A DNA stretch of 43,037 nucleotides from Gammaproteobacteria bacterium (GCA_021156165.1 JAJNBM010000005.1:1-43037), one strand, 5' to 3'. Positions 17,071 to 27,428 are shown, counted from the stretch's first letter. Notes: a model not told the origin generated them from the letters alone. A program made the numbers and translations.

Positions 17071-18032
17071 CATAAAATTCGTCTTACTTTGTGCCCATAT
17101 AATTGAGCAATGCTTTCACTGCGATCAAACGTAGCATCTACTGTCACTGTCTCTACACATTCTTTAATACCGGAGTGATCATTACATAATAAAATCAAAT
17201 CACAGCCCGCAGCCAAGGCACTCTGTAAGCGTTGGGGGTAAGTTCCCATACCCTCTGCGCCGCCCATGCCTAAATCATCGCTAATGATAACCCCTTTGAA
17301 TTGACATTGCTGGCGCAAAATATCTTGCACCCAAATGGAGGAAAAACCAGCAGGTCTATCATCTACTTGTGGAAAAACGATATGCGCGGGCATTATCGAA
17401 TCCACAACGTCTTCTTTTATCAATTGCATAAAGGGAACTAAATCATCTGCAGCTATCTGATCATAACTACGCTCATCTATGGGTAAACTGTCGTGGGAAT
17501 CTACAATCACATCACCATGTCCTGGAAAATGCTTGGCGCAGGTTTTCATACCGGCTCTATGTACTCCATCACACCAGGCTTTGGCCATCCGAGTGACGAT
17601 ATCGGCCTTTCGATGGAAACTCCTATCACCGATCAAGCTTAATTTGTTTTTATTTAAATCAATAACGGGCGCAAAACTCATATCCACGCCGATGCCCAGT
17701 AATTCCTGTGCCATACAAAAACCCCATTCATTGGCCTGTTGCAAAGCGCCTGAAGGGTCACTTTCATACAACGCGCCCAATTGCCCTAAACTGGGTAAAC
17801 GGGTAAAGCCGTTGATAAAACGTTGTACGCGGCCCCCTTCGTGATCCACCGACACCCACAATGCCGGGGAACGTAAAGCTTTAATTTCGGCGACCAATGC
17901 GCGCACTTGCGGCACATCATTATAGTTGCGTGCAAATAAAATCACCCCGCCAATTAAAGGTTGTTGTAATAATATTTTATCTTCGGGGGTTAGCATTAAT
18001 CCTTTGATGCCTACAATTAAGGGACCTAGCAT
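17067..18032 (-). CDS. nagZ: Beta-N-acetylhexosaminidase NagZ
   Basis: Cytoplasmic GH3 glycosidase that removes GlcNAc from anhydro-muropeptides during peptidoglycan recycling. Seen: VSVDHEGGRVQRF (about 60-72), the family signature KHFPGHGDVIVDSHDSLP (167-184) with the flexible-loop Asp178/His180 dyad, and VIISDDLGMGG with the nucleophile Asp252. The 321 aa are close to E. coli NagZ (341). Its ATG shares one base with the stop of the DUF1820 gene, so the two are coupled in the operon YkuD-DUF1820-nagZ. AnmK, the next enzyme for the sugar product, is encoded 5 kb away. Confidence 0.94.
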   Translation of the reverse strand: MLGPLIVGIKGLMLTPEDKILLQQPLIGGVILFARNYNDVPQVRALVAEIKALRSPALWVSVDHEGGRVQRFINGFTRLPSLGQLGALYESDPSGALQQANEWGFCMAQELLGIGVDMSFAPVIDLNKNKLSLIGDRSFHRKADIVTRMAKAWCDGVHRAGMKTCAKHFPGHGDVIVDSHDSLPIDERSYDQIAADDLVPFMQLIKEDVVDSIMPAHIVFPQVDDRPAGFSSIWVQDILRQQCQFKGVIISDDLGMGGAEGMGTYPQRLQSALAAGCDLILLCNDHSGIKECVETVTVDATFDRSESIAQLYGHKVRRILC

Positions 18033-18379
18033 TATTTTTTATCCTTGCCGGGGTCTATATAAATACTACTGGGCAAAGGTGTAATTTTATTCGTAGGCTG
18101 CACGCGCGTGGTGATTTTACCACTAGCAATTTTTTCCACTTCATCGATACGTAATACGGTATGCATGGGAATATAGGTTCTTTTTACCCCTTTGAATTGC
18201 TCTTTTAGACGCTCCTCGCTGGGATCCACCACAATGCTAGTGTTTTCGCCAAACACTAAATTTTCGACAACAATAAAGCCAAACATATCTGATTCAGCCA
18301 CATTTTTGGCATACATTTCAACCACATTTTCATTTTGCATAAATGTAATCTTATATAATATTGGGTCTGTTTTACTCAT
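18032..18379 (-). CDS. DUF1820 family protein
   Basis: 115 aa. It matches DUF1820: YKITFMQNENVVEMYAKNV, SDMFGFIVVENLVFGE, IVVDPSEERLKEQFKGVKR and YIPMHTVLRIDEVEK. This is a small soluble protein found widely in gammaproteobacteria, with no established activity. No signal peptide or membrane segment. AAGG lies upstream of the ATG. It begins 8 nt after the YkuD gene and overlaps nagZ by one base, so it belongs to a cell-wall-recycling operon; a supporting role there is inference only. Confidence 0.85.
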   Translation of the reverse strand: MSKTDPILYKITFMQNENVVEMYAKNVAESDMFGFIVVENLVFGENTSIVVDPSEERLKEQFKGVKRTYIPMHTVLRIDEVEKIASGKITTRVQPTNKITPLPSSIYIDPGKDKK

Positions 18380-18387
18380 TTAGCACC

Positions 18388-19640
<1,253 letters not shown>

Positions 19641-19672
19641 CTGCTCCCCCCATTTTCAGAAGGAATGACATT

Positions 19673-20578
19673 GTGAAAGAAAATTCACTTATCCGAGATG
19701 GTTTTAAGCTTGGTTATTATGTTGAAGGAGAAGGGAATCCTGTTTTAATTTGTGGTAGTGTCCTATATTATAGGAGAACCTTTTCGAAAGACTTATCAAA
19801 TTATTGCAAAATGATTTACTTTGACAATAGGGTATTTGGTGGCACTTGTTTGAAAAAGATGGCTGAGTCAGATTTTGAGCTAAAAAAAATTTATGCCGAT
19901 ATTGAAGAACTTCGTCATCATCTTAATCTTGGCAAAATTGTTATAATGGGGCACTCAGGTCAAGCCTATATGGCATTAGAATACGCAAAACACTATCCAG
20001 ATAGTGTATCTCACGTTGTTATGATAGGCAGGGCTCCAACTTCTGATGATAAGGCAAATGCTTGGGCAGAGAGTAATTGGCACACATTGGCATCTGATGA
20101 ACGCAAAGCCGCTCTACAACGAAATTTAGAAAGTCAATCGGATGAATTCATTAATAGTTTTCCCGCTCCTCAAAATTACATTAAAAATTATCTTAGAAAC
20201 ACACCAAAAATTTGGTTCGACTATGATTTTGATGCGGGATCGCTATGGAATGATGTAGAGTTTAACTCTCAAGGATTCAATTATATTTGGGGCGAGTTGT
20301 TTCCCCAACTGGATATTACGGAGGGATTGGAAGATTTCAATATTCCTGTTGCAGTCATGGTAGGGAAATATGATGGTCTTATAGCACCACCAGCATCTTG
20401 GGGTACAGTTCAAAACAAGTTTAAACAACTCAGTATTTCTATCTTTAATAAAAGCGGACACACACCACCATTAGAAGAACCGAACTTATTTAATAAGAGA
20501 TTACTGCAATTTTTGGGAATTAGTTCGCAGAGCTTTAATAATAAGACTCTTTCTGATCTGGAGATTTATAATGCGTGA
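19673..20578 (+). CDS. Alpha/beta hydrolase
   Basis: 301 aa. The alpha/beta-hydrolase fold shows the nucleophile elbow MGHSGQAYM with Ser95 (Gln in place of the usual last Gly), Asp in VGKYDGLI (about residue 234) and His in KSGHTPPLEEP. No signal peptide. Starts with GTG; AAGGA is 8 nt upstream. Its stop overlaps the next hydrolase by 8 nt, so they are co-transcribed. The substrate cannot be read. The gene is visibly more AT-rich than wrbA, which hints at transfer. Confidence 0.82.
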   Translation: MKENSLIRDGFKLGYYVEGEGNPVLICGSVLYYRRTFSKDLSNYCKMIYFDNRVFGGTCLKKMAESDFELKKIYADIEELRHHLNLGKIVIMGHSGQAYMALEYAKHYPDSVSHVVMIGRAPTSDDKANAWAESNWHTLASDERKAALQRNLESQSDEFINSFPAPQNYIKNYLRNTPKIWFDYDFDAGSLWNDVEFNSQGFNYIWGELFPQLDITEGLEDFNIPVAVMVGKYDGLIAPPASWGTVQNKFKQLSISIFNKSGHTPPLEEPNLFNKRLLQFLGISSQSFNNKTLSDLEIYNA

Positions 20579-21269
20579 AAAAATATTATTTTTACCCAGT
20601 GCATGGAGTAATGAGTTGGTATTTCAGCCGCAGATTACAGCTTTAAGTCGCCATTATGATATTGAAGTTGTCGATGTTGCATGTTTTGAGACTATTAGCC
20701 AAACTGTAAAACACATAATTAATAATTATAAAAATATTTATTGCTTAATTGGATTATCGTTGGGTGGGTTCGCAGCGCTTGAATTAATTGCTGACTATCC
20801 CGATTTTGTGACTCGAGCTATATTAATTGGCACACAAGCACATGCACTAGACAATGAGAGTAAACTACTCTACAGCAATATTATTCAACAAGTAGAACAA
20901 GGGAAATTGGCGGAATTATGTTTATTTTTTGCAGACGTAGTTACTGGCAAAGCAAGTAAAAATAATCAAAAGTTAATGCATTTTATCAAAGAAATGCCAT
21001 TAATAGTAGGCAACCAAGGGTGTATTAATCATCACAAGGCTGCCATTAGTTATCAAGATCAAACGCATAAATTAAAACGTATACGTAGCAGAGTGCTTAT
21101 CTTATGCGGTGAAGAAGATAAAGGTACCCCCCTTAATTTTCATGAAAAGTTGGCAAACAATATCTCAGATGCAACATTGATTGCTGTGCCTGATTCTGGC
21201 CATTTTGTGACACTTGAGCAACCGGAAATAGTTAATCAACATCTTTGTAACTGGTTGAAAAAAACATAA
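20571..21269 (+). CDS. Alpha/beta hydrolase, second of a pair
   Basis: 232 aa. Nucleophile elbow IGLSLGGFAALEL with Ser63, Asp in LCGEEDKGTPL, and His in DSGHFVTLEQPE. No signal peptide. It overlaps the stop of the upstream hydrolase by 8 nt, so translation is coupled. The two are only distantly related to each other, so this is not a recent tandem duplication. Same AT-rich composition. Substrate unknown. Confidence 0.82.
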   Translation: MREKILFLPSAWSNELVFQPQITALSRHYDIEVVDVACFETISQTVKHIINNYKNIYCLIGLSLGGFAALELIADYPDFVTRAILIGTQAHALDNESKLLYSNIIQQVEQGKLAELCLFFADVVTGKASKNNQKLMHFIKEMPLIVGNQGCINHHKAAISYQDQTHKLKRIRSRVLILCGEEDKGTPLNFHEKLANNISDATLIAVPDSGHFVTLEQPEIVNQHLCNWLKKT

Positions 21270-21312
21270 AAAAGTGAACCTCTTTTAATTGAATCATGCT
21301 TGGAATAGTTAC

Positions 21313-21333
21313 TGAAATAGTTTTCATTTTTTT
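21313..21333 (+). terminator. Weak terminator after the hydrolase pair
   Basis: TGAAA and TTTCA pair around TAGT and are followed directly by T7. The stem is short and AT-only, but the T-run and the position 44 nt after the stop, before a convergent gene, fit an intrinsic terminator. Confidence 0.45.
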
Positions 21334-21378
21334 CTCAATAAAAATTTAAAAAGCAAGCTATTTTCAAACTGATCCTAT

Positions 21379-21987
21379 TCAATTAGGCAGCGCTTTATAA
21401 CTTTTATCTTCTTGCGAATACATAAAAATTTGTCCGCTTTCTATGTCAAAAAACCATAAATGCAAAGCCAATTCTTGTTTTTCGATCTTATCTTTTATCC
21501 ACGGAAAGGTTAAACAATTGCGATAGGATTGTTGCAAGGCTTGTTTGGCACAATCATCCACATGGCAAGATGTCCCCTCGCCAGAGTGGATTAAGTTAAC
21601 CCAATTGGAAATGAAATCATTTTTCCCTATACTGGAGTTACTCATCAAAGCTTGTATACCGCCGCACTGGCTATGTCCCAACAAGATTAAGTGCTTGACT
21701 TTCAAAAAACAGACGCCAAACTCTAAGGCGGCGCTGGTACCGTGATGCGCCTCATCTCGTTCATAGGGCGGCACAATATTGGCTACATTGCGCACTACAA
21801 ATAAATCACCGGGATCGCATTGTAAAATCAATGCAGGATCGACTCTGGAATCGCAGCAGGCCACTACCATGATTTGCGGATTCTGGCCATAACGCGACAA
21901 ATACCGCATGACGGATAGATCGCCTTTAGCATATTTCTCTCTAAAAATATGATAACCATTCAGTATTTTTTTTAAACTATTTTCCAT
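21379..21987 (-). CDS. Beta-class carbonic anhydrase
   Basis: Zinc enzyme interconverting CO2 and bicarbonate. From the ATG at 21987 it has 202 aa. Zinc ligands are Cys45 (in ACCDSRVDP, with the Asp46-Arg48 dyad), His105 and Cys108 (GHSQCGG). FVVRNVANIVPPY and HHGTSAALEFGV are also family hallmarks. I chose this start since the residues match the usual N-terminus and GAGG lies upstream; the longer frame adds 17 untypical residues. Divergent from the recombinase gene. Confidence 0.92.
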   Translation of the reverse strand: MENSLKKILNGYHIFREKYAKGDLSVMRYLSRYGQNPQIMVVACCDSRVDPALILQCDPGDLFVVRNVANIVPPYERDEAHHGTSAALEFGVCFLKVKHLILLGHSQCGGIQALMSNSSIGKNDFISNWVNLIHSGEGTSCHVDDCAKQALQQSYRNCLTFPWIKDKIEKQELALHLWFFDIESGQIFMYSQEDKSYKALPN

Positions 21988-22053
21988 GCTAATGACGCCT
22001 CGCCGTAAGTGTGATACATTAAAACAAAGTAATAGCAAATCGTCAAGGTAACA

Positions 22054-23274
22054 ATGGCCCTTATCACACCACTGCCTCTATTTGATTCCATTGATCGTCT
22101 GGCGCAGCAACAGTATAACACCTTAGGTGCTACCTATTGTTTAGAAGATATCCAAAAAGCCACCACTTTTTTAATAGCTTATAAAGGCAGTTTAGGCACC
22201 TTCAATTCCTATCGCCGCGAAATTGAGCGCTTATTACATTGGGCGGCGCTTTATGGTAAAAAATCTCTTAAGGCGCTGCGCCGCGAGGATTTGCTGGAAT
22301 ATGTCGCTTTTTGCCAAAAACCGCCGCAGCATTGGATAGGCTACAGCAAGCCCGCCCGTTTTATAGAGCAAGAAGGAACACGTATCCCTAACCCCGAGTG
22401 GCGCCCTTTTGTAGTCACGGTGTCTAAAGCGGCTAGACGTAAAGGTGCTGAATTAGACAGCAAGCAATTTAAACTGGCCTCAGGCTCCTTGCGCGAAGTA
22501 CTGGCTATTTTAAGCAGTTTTTTCAGCTATTTGGTTCAAGAAAACTATACCGATATCAATCCGGTTGCACTCATACGCCAAAAGAATCAATTGGTGCGAT
22601 CCTTTCAAAGCTCGGCTAAAATTCGCCGTTTGTCGGAGTTACAATGGCAATATGTCATCGAGACGGCTCGTAAATTGGCTGACAGTAATGGCGAATTGCA
22701 TGAGCGCACTTTATTTATCATGTCCGCATTGTATTCCATGTATTTGCGCATTTCCGAGCTTGCGGCCAGCCAGCGCTGGATGCCAAAAATGAATGACTTT
22801 GCCCGCGATAGCGATGGCAATTGGTGGTTTACCACGGTAGGTAAAGGCAACAAGGAGCGACAAATTGCCGTCAGTGAAGCCATGTTAGAGGCTTTAAAAC
22901 GCTGGCGCAAACATTTGGGCTTATCTACATTGCCTTCTGCCGCAGATTACACGCCCTTATTACCGCGTACCAAGGGACAAGGTCCGATCACCAGCACTAA
23001 TTATATACGTGAGATCGTGCAATCTTGTTTTGACAGTGCCATAACGCAATTGCAACAAGATGGTTTTGTAGAAGAAGCCGAATTATTAAATGAAGCCACG
23101 GTGCATTGGCTGCGCCATACGGGCATTTCCGACGATGTCAAAATTCGACCGCGCGAACATGTGCGTGACGATGCAGGGCATAGTTCGGGCGCTATTACGG
23201 ATCGCTATATCGATGTAGAATTGCGCGAACGGCATTTGTCCGCCAGAAAAAAAGTGATTTTCGAAGAAGATTAA
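22054..23274 (+). CDS. Tyrosine recombinase/integrase (Xer-like)
   Basis: 406 aa. Residues about 30-170 form the SAM-like DNA-binding part (LIAYKGSLGTFNSYRREIERLL is split by nothing and includes the typical N-terminal core). The catalytic domain has the whole set: Arg232 (LRISELAAS), Lys264 (GKGNKER), His351 and Arg354 (HWLRHTG), His376 (AGHSS) and Tyr385 (DRYID). It should therefore be active. It is about 100 aa longer than XerC/XerD, with an extra segment around 93-145 and another near 300-350, so I do not call it xerC or xerD. No attachment site, phage or integron gene lies near it. AAGG lies 6 nt before the ATG. Confidence 0.85.
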   Translation: MALITPLPLFDSIDRLAQQQYNTLGATYCLEDIQKATTFLIAYKGSLGTFNSYRREIERLLHWAALYGKKSLKALRREDLLEYVAFCQKPPQHWIGYSKPARFIEQEGTRIPNPEWRPFVVTVSKAARRKGAELDSKQFKLASGSLREVLAILSSFFSYLVQENYTDINPVALIRQKNQLVRSFQSSAKIRRLSELQWQYVIETARKLADSNGELHERTLFIMSALYSMYLRISELAASQRWMPKMNDFARDSDGNWWFTTVGKGNKERQIAVSEAMLEALKRWRKHLGLSTLPSAADYTPLLPRTKGQGPITSTNYIREIVQSCFDSAITQLQQDGFVEEAELLNEATVHWLRHTGISDDVKIRPREHVRDDAGHSSGAITDRYIDVELRERHLSARKKVIFEED

Positions 23275-23276
23275 TA

Positions 23277-23304
23277 TCGTAGGGGCAGACCCCGTGCCTG
23301 CCCA
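23277..23304. repeat. Dispersed palindromic element (CGTAGGG family)
   Basis: CGTAGGGGCAGACCCCG then TGCCTGCCC, nearly the same core as in the 86-bp tandem repeat, sits in the gap between the recombinase and anmK. Confidence 0.75.
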
Positions 23305-23318
23305 AAAGAGGTAACCCC

Positions 23319-24563
23319 ATGACATTCAGCATAGGACTAATGAGCGGCACATCTATGGATGGAATTGATGCAGCCTTATTAGAAACGGATGGCCAGCATC
23401 ATATCGTAGCAAAAGGCTATTTGCACTATCCTTACAAAACTGATTTTCAAATTGCCCTTAAAGCCGCCGAATATAGTGTGCGTAAACATAAAGGAGACTT
23501 GCAACAAGCAGCGCTTCACTTTAAGGCTGATATCACAGAGTATTTAAACACTTTAGAACAGCCAGTGAATGATTACTACGCCCCCTTATCTTTAGAGGCT
23601 GTTATTAACGAATCTACGCAATTGCATATAAAAGCTGTACAAGCATTATTACAGCAACAACATATTAAATCCAGCGACATTCGCGTCATTGGTTATCATG
23701 GCCAAACCTTATATCACCAACCCCAACGTCAATGTTCTATTATTGTAGGCGATGGGCAAGTTATGGCAAACGCTTTAAATATCCCCGTGGTGTCTCAATT
23801 TCGCGCCAATGATATCGTTGCAGGCGGGCAAGGCGCGCCCTTTGCGCCTATTTACCATTGGGCCTTAGCTAAACGCGATGGCTTAATACCGTGTGTGGTT
23901 TTAAATTGCGGCGGCATTGCCAATGCAACTGTGATTAGCAACGATGATGCGACGCAATTAATTGCTTTGGATACTGGGCCGGGCAATGGCTTGATCGATG
24001 CTTTAGTACGTCAAAAAACACACGGCAATGAAAATAGAGATCAGGACGGTCACTATGGTTTAGCAGGCACTGTCAATGACGCCATATTGCAACAATTATA
24101 CACGCACAGCATGCAAGGCGATAAAGCCGATTTTTTCAGCAAAACTGGACCTAAATCATTAGACATAGGAGATTTTAAATGGCCAGTTGCGCTAGAAGAG
24201 TTATCCCTAGCCGATGCTTGCCGCACTTTAGAAGCCTATACCGCCGATAGCATTGTTAAAAGTTTACTAAACACAACGGCCATTTTACCAGATAGGTGGA
24301 TTGTTGCTGGTGGTGGTTGGCATAATCCGGTCATACTGCAAGAATTTAAAATGCGTTTAACACAGCATTGTCCGCAGGCCGTGGTTAAAACAGCGGATGA
24401 TATAGGATGGAACGCAGATGCCCTAGAAGCACAGATCTTCGCTTATTTAGCCGTACGCCATTTGCGACGATTGCCCTTTAGTTTTCCAGGTACTACTGGC
24501 GTGGCTAAGCCGTTGGGCGGTGGGGTTTATTGTGAGCCACAAGGAAATTGCCCCCCCTTTTAA
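23319..24563 (+). CDS. anmK: Anhydro-N-acetylmuramic acid kinase
   Basis: Phosphorylates and opens 1,6-anhydroMurNAc to MurNAc-6-phosphate in peptidoglycan recycling. Seen: the N-terminal phosphate loop GLMSGTSMDGIDAALLE, GYHGQTLYHQP, IVGDGQVMA, FRANDIVAGGQGAPFAPIYH, LNCGGIANAT, DTGPGNGLIDA and the C-terminal LPFSFPGTTGVAKPLGGG. Those are all AnmK hallmarks. It has 414 aa (E. coli 369). The last 59 nt overlap the tail of the convergent gene at 24505. Works downstream of NagZ, encoded 5 kb away. Confidence 0.94.
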   Translation: MTFSIGLMSGTSMDGIDAALLETDGQHHIVAKGYLHYPYKTDFQIALKAAEYSVRKHKGDLQQAALHFKADITEYLNTLEQPVNDYYAPLSLEAVINESTQLHIKAVQALLQQQHIKSSDIRVIGYHGQTLYHQPQRQCSIIVGDGQVMANALNIPVVSQFRANDIVAGGQGAPFAPIYHWALAKRDGLIPCVVLNCGGIANATVISNDDATQLIALDTGPGNGLIDALVRQKTHGNENRDQDGHYGLAGTVNDAILQQLYTHSMQGDKADFFSKTGPKSLDIGDFKWPVALEELSLADACRTLEAYTADSIVKSLLNTTAILPDRWIVAGGGWHNPVILQEFKMRLTQHCPQAVVKTADDIGWNADALEAQIFAYLAVRHLRRLPFSFPGTTGVAKPLGGGVYCEPQGNCPPF

Positions 24564-26793
24564 TATAATTCTCATCAATAGTCGTTTGCGTTTGGCGAGA
24601 ATGGAAACTATATGTATTCGCAGAGGCAACGGCCGCTTCTGGCTTTTGCGCTTTTTGAGCAGCGCTTGTTTTCTGGAACTCCCTATAGGCATTTCCCATT
24701 TCTCTTGCTAATGTCCTATGGCCGTCCTGTATATCACTGAGGCCTTTATCGTCGTTTATTTTATTTTTAAACTGGCTTAATGCTACAGGATGCTGTTCTT
24801 TATTAGAATCCTCGCGTGGATCAAAAAACCCGGGCTGCCCCTTGGGTTCCTTTTCTTTTTTAGTGCACGCCTCTTTTTTCATTGCTAAAAATTCTTTTTC
24901 ATTTGGCAATGGCCGCCTGGCCTTTATAGTTTGATAGGAAATAGCGAACTGCGTTTCTGGGCCACTTAGGTTCAAGCTATTGCGCACACACTGTAGAAAC
25001 TGTTTCCTTGTCAAGGAAGAGGATTCTATTTCATAGCTAGCCTCTTTACTCAAGCTAAAAACCACGTAAAATTCTTCTAGCCGATAGTCTAATTGAATAT
25101 CCATCGGATAATATACATTTGCCAACTGCCTCAACATTTTAAAAAATGCAGCGTAACATTGTTTTATAGAATGCGTATTCTCATTAAACCTTAAGGCCAA
25201 TGGCCGCTTTAACACTAAACCAGCATCATCCAACAGGATAGTTCGCTCTTCTGCATCCAACTTATTTCTGCAATACTCTTTTGCAAGCGCGCTTAAGGCT
25301 ACTTTAGAAAGCCCAAAAACTTTTCCATCCCCTTGTGTATCATAATAATATTGTTCCTGACTTAATTCAAGATGAGTCTGCGCTCCGTCGAATTCACTCC
25401 AGCGTAAAGGATAAGGGTTGGGAATAGTGAGATCTAAAAATAGTTCATTCAGCTTAGTCAAAATAGTATGTAAATTTTCTTGTACAGGTATTTTTTTAAC
25501 AATAGTCTGTGGCGGAGCAATTTGAGTCGAGGATTTTATTGCCGATGGCTTACTAGATAGCGTCATTTTTACTAAATTCTTTTTTTCTAGCATCGTGGCT
25601 TTCTGGCTATTCGCTTTAGGTGTAGGGAATGTGCGGTTAAAAAAGCGCATAAAAACTTGTACCAACCCTATCATCGCTGTAAATACCACTAAGAACTGTA
25701 TATAATATGAATTTGCTTTTACAGGAGTAGGTTGCGGTGCAATGTTCTTCTCAGTTTCTAAAAGAGTGTGCAGCGCTAAGCGCTGTTTATTCACTGCGGA
25801 TGCACTTTGAGCTATTCGCCTATACAACGACAATATATCAGACATTCTGATGATTTCATCTTTTGTAATATCCTGTGGCAATTTATCAGGATGAATGGCC
25901 ATAATGGCTTGCCCCAATATTCTTATTAATCTATGGGCATTGTTTGCGCTAGCTTGGTGTATATCGATATACAACCTCTGCGCCAATTTGGCGGTAATTT
26001 TATAGCGCAGCGGTTCGTTTTGGGCGTAAGTTAGAATAAGGTATAAAGGTTCCATGTAGGTATCATCGTTTAATACGGTGTTCAGAAATTTCTTTTCTTC
26101 TGACGGATTTAATTGTTCGGTACTAAACTGCGCTAAAGTATGCGCAAAACAATCGGCCTGACGACGTATTTTTTCTACGCTAAAGTCCGCTTGTAGCGGC
26201 AGCTTATTATAATCAACGCCCATTTTGTTCAGTTGCAGCTTTATATCCTGTAGCATAAGATTGCTTTTTGCATAGTCTATTTTTAAAAGATGTGTGCACG
26301 TTGGAATAACGCTCCTCGATGATGCCCTGCTGCTGCTTGGAGCAGCCCAAGCCAAACCAGGCATAGAAGCTATCATTAAAATAAGCAATATGGGAGGCAA
26401 GACTTCTGCCGTAATAAATACGCCATAACCAGACCAGGGTACAGGCTTAAAATGTTTTCTAAAACAACTTTTTAATTGTTGATATTCTGGGCGTTGAACC
26501 TCACGCTGAATACCGCCCTTTAAATAACTCAAGGTTTTAAAACGCAGATTTCTGGGTAACCCTTGGGACTTTTGCAAAGAAAAATAAATTAAATCTTGGA
26601 ATTCATTTTCGTTTAACTTCACTTTATGCTGCTGCAGATCAGACTCTATAGTTCTTAAAATGGACTCTATGGCCAACTCTAACTTTAAATGAGCCGGGCC
26701 GCCCACACAAACAGCCCAAGAATGAATAGATTGTTCAATTTTTGCTTTCACAGAAAACCCCCGCGTGCCAATATTATTTATGCATAATATCAT
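24505..26793 (-). CDS. Large two-TM protein with an HPDK motif, unknown
   Basis: 762 aa; I recognise no family over its full length. Hydrophobic segments lie at about 124-150 (ending AWA, signal-like) and 363-383 (FLVVFTAMIGLVQVFM). Residues about 287-327 read HRLIRILGQAIMAIHPDKL, then a helix with YRRIAQSA, which resembles helices II and III of a J-domain around the HPD tripeptide (301-303); helix I is not clear. If both hydrophobic segments span the membrane, this part would be periplasmic, which would argue against a DnaK partner. The C-terminal 370 residues are soluble, charged and end in a Lys/Gln/Ala-rich tail. The ATG at 26793 would be almost leaderless; a GTG at 26751 with GGGGG upstream is an alternative start. 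Its tail overlaps anmK by 59 nt. Confidence 0.72.
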   Translation of the reverse strand: MILCINNIGTRGFSVKAKIEQSIHSWAVCVGGPAHLKLELAIESILRTIESDLQQHKVKLNENEFQDLIYFSLQKSQGLPRNLRFKTLSYLKGGIQREVQRPEYQQLKSCFRKHFKPVPWSGYGVFITAEVLPPILLILMIASMPGLAWAAPSSSRASSRSVIPTCTHLLKIDYAKSNLMLQDIKLQLNKMGVDYNKLPLQADFSVEKIRRQADCFAHTLAQFSTEQLNPSEEKKFLNTVLNDDTYMEPLYLILTYAQNEPLRYKITAKLAQRLYIDIHQASANNAHRLIRILGQAIMAIHPDKLPQDITKDEIIRMSDILSLYRRIAQSASAVNKQRLALHTLLETEKNIAPQPTPVKANSYYIQFLVVFTAMIGLVQVFMRFFNRTFPTPKANSQKATMLEKKNLVKMTLSSKPSAIKSSTQIAPPQTIVKKIPVQENLHTILTKLNELFLDLTIPNPYPLRWSEFDGAQTHLELSQEQYYYDTQGDGKVFGLSKVALSALAKEYCRNKLDAEERTILLDDAGLVLKRPLALRFNENTHSIKQCYAAFFKMLRQLANVYYPMDIQLDYRLEEFYVVFSLSKEASYEIESSSLTRKQFLQCVRNSLNLSGPETQFAISYQTIKARRPLPNEKEFLAMKKEACTKKEKEPKGQPGFFDPREDSNKEQHPVALSQFKNKINDDKGLSDIQDGHRTLAREMGNAYREFQKTSAAQKAQKPEAAVASANTYSFHSRQTQTTIDENYIKRGGNFLVAHNKPHRPTA

Positions 26794-26802
26794 AAAAAAT
26801 AA

Positions 26803-26811
26803 ATTATAGCA
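26803..26811 (-). promoter_or_regulatory. Extended -10 promoter for the HPDK protein gene
   Basis: TGCTATAAT on the minus strand fits TGnTATAAT. Its start site would fall near 26796, just 3 nt before the ATG at 26793 or 45 nt before the GTG at 26751. Confidence 0.5.
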
Positions 26812-26845
26812 AGAGTTTTTTATGTTTTTACTCTTTCCCCAGGCT

Positions 26846-26870
26846 TATCGTAGGGGCAGGCCCGTGCCCC
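26846..26870. repeat. Dispersed palindromic element (CGTAGGG family)
   Basis: TCGTAGGGGCAGGCCCG then TGCCCCGC matches the core of the copies at 16861 and 23277. A neighbouring pair GGCAAC/GTTGCC lies just downstream. It fills the gap between the HPDK gene promoter and the PEBP gene end. Confidence 0.7.
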
Positions 26871-26927
26871 GCGGCAACCCCCTGTCGTTGCCCCGAGATC
26901 CCCCTATCTTTAGAGCTTAACCCCATG

Positions 26928-27428
26928 CTATTGGCTTTCCATCACTCCCATCGTCTTAGCTTCAGCCAAAACGTGATCTCTAATAGCCTCCTGTAATTGG
27001 GCATCTGTGCTGCTAGGCGCTAAAGTTAAATGGTTGTCTAAAGCGTATAAGTGCAAATAATAACGATGCTGCCCTGTTGGCGGGCAAGGGCCTTGATAAC
27101 GCAGGTTACCCCAGCTGTTCTTTCCCACCACCCCTACATCGGACGTTAATTGCGTAACCGTTGCGGGAATATTCCAGACTAGCCAATGGATCCATAAACC
27201 GGAGGGCGCATCCGGATCTTCTAATACCAAAGCTAAACTTTGGCTGTTTGCGGGCACATCTTGCCATTGAACGGATGGAATTTGATCCCCGCCCTTACAA
27301 CTATACTGTACATTAATTTGCCCATTGCTGTTGATTAAATCTGTTTGTAAACTTAAAGCAAAAATATTTGAGTATCCGGTCGCTAGAAATAATCCTAGTA
27401 AAATCATTTTGCGATATTTTTTAAACAT
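26928..27428 (-). CDS. YbhB/YbcL (PEBP) family protein, secreted
   Basis: 166 aa with a signal peptide (basic MFKKYRK, core MILLGLFLATGY, likely cleavage after Ala24). The mature part carries the phosphatidylethanolamine-binding-protein motifs SLALVLEDPDAPSG, IHWLVWNIP and GPCPPTGQHRYYLHLYALD, which line the anion-binding pocket. Bacterial members are periplasmic and of poorly defined function. GGAGG precedes the ATG. The gene is divergent from the DUF1704 gene. Confidence 0.88.
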   Translation of the reverse strand: MFKKYRKMILLGLFLATGYSNIFALSLQTDLINSNGQINVQYSCKGGDQIPSVQWQDVPANSQSLALVLEDPDAPSGLWIHWLVWNIPATVTQLTSDVGVVGKNSWGNLRYQGPCPPTGQHRYYLHLYALDNHLTLAPSSTDAQLQEAIRDHVLAEAKTMGVMESQ

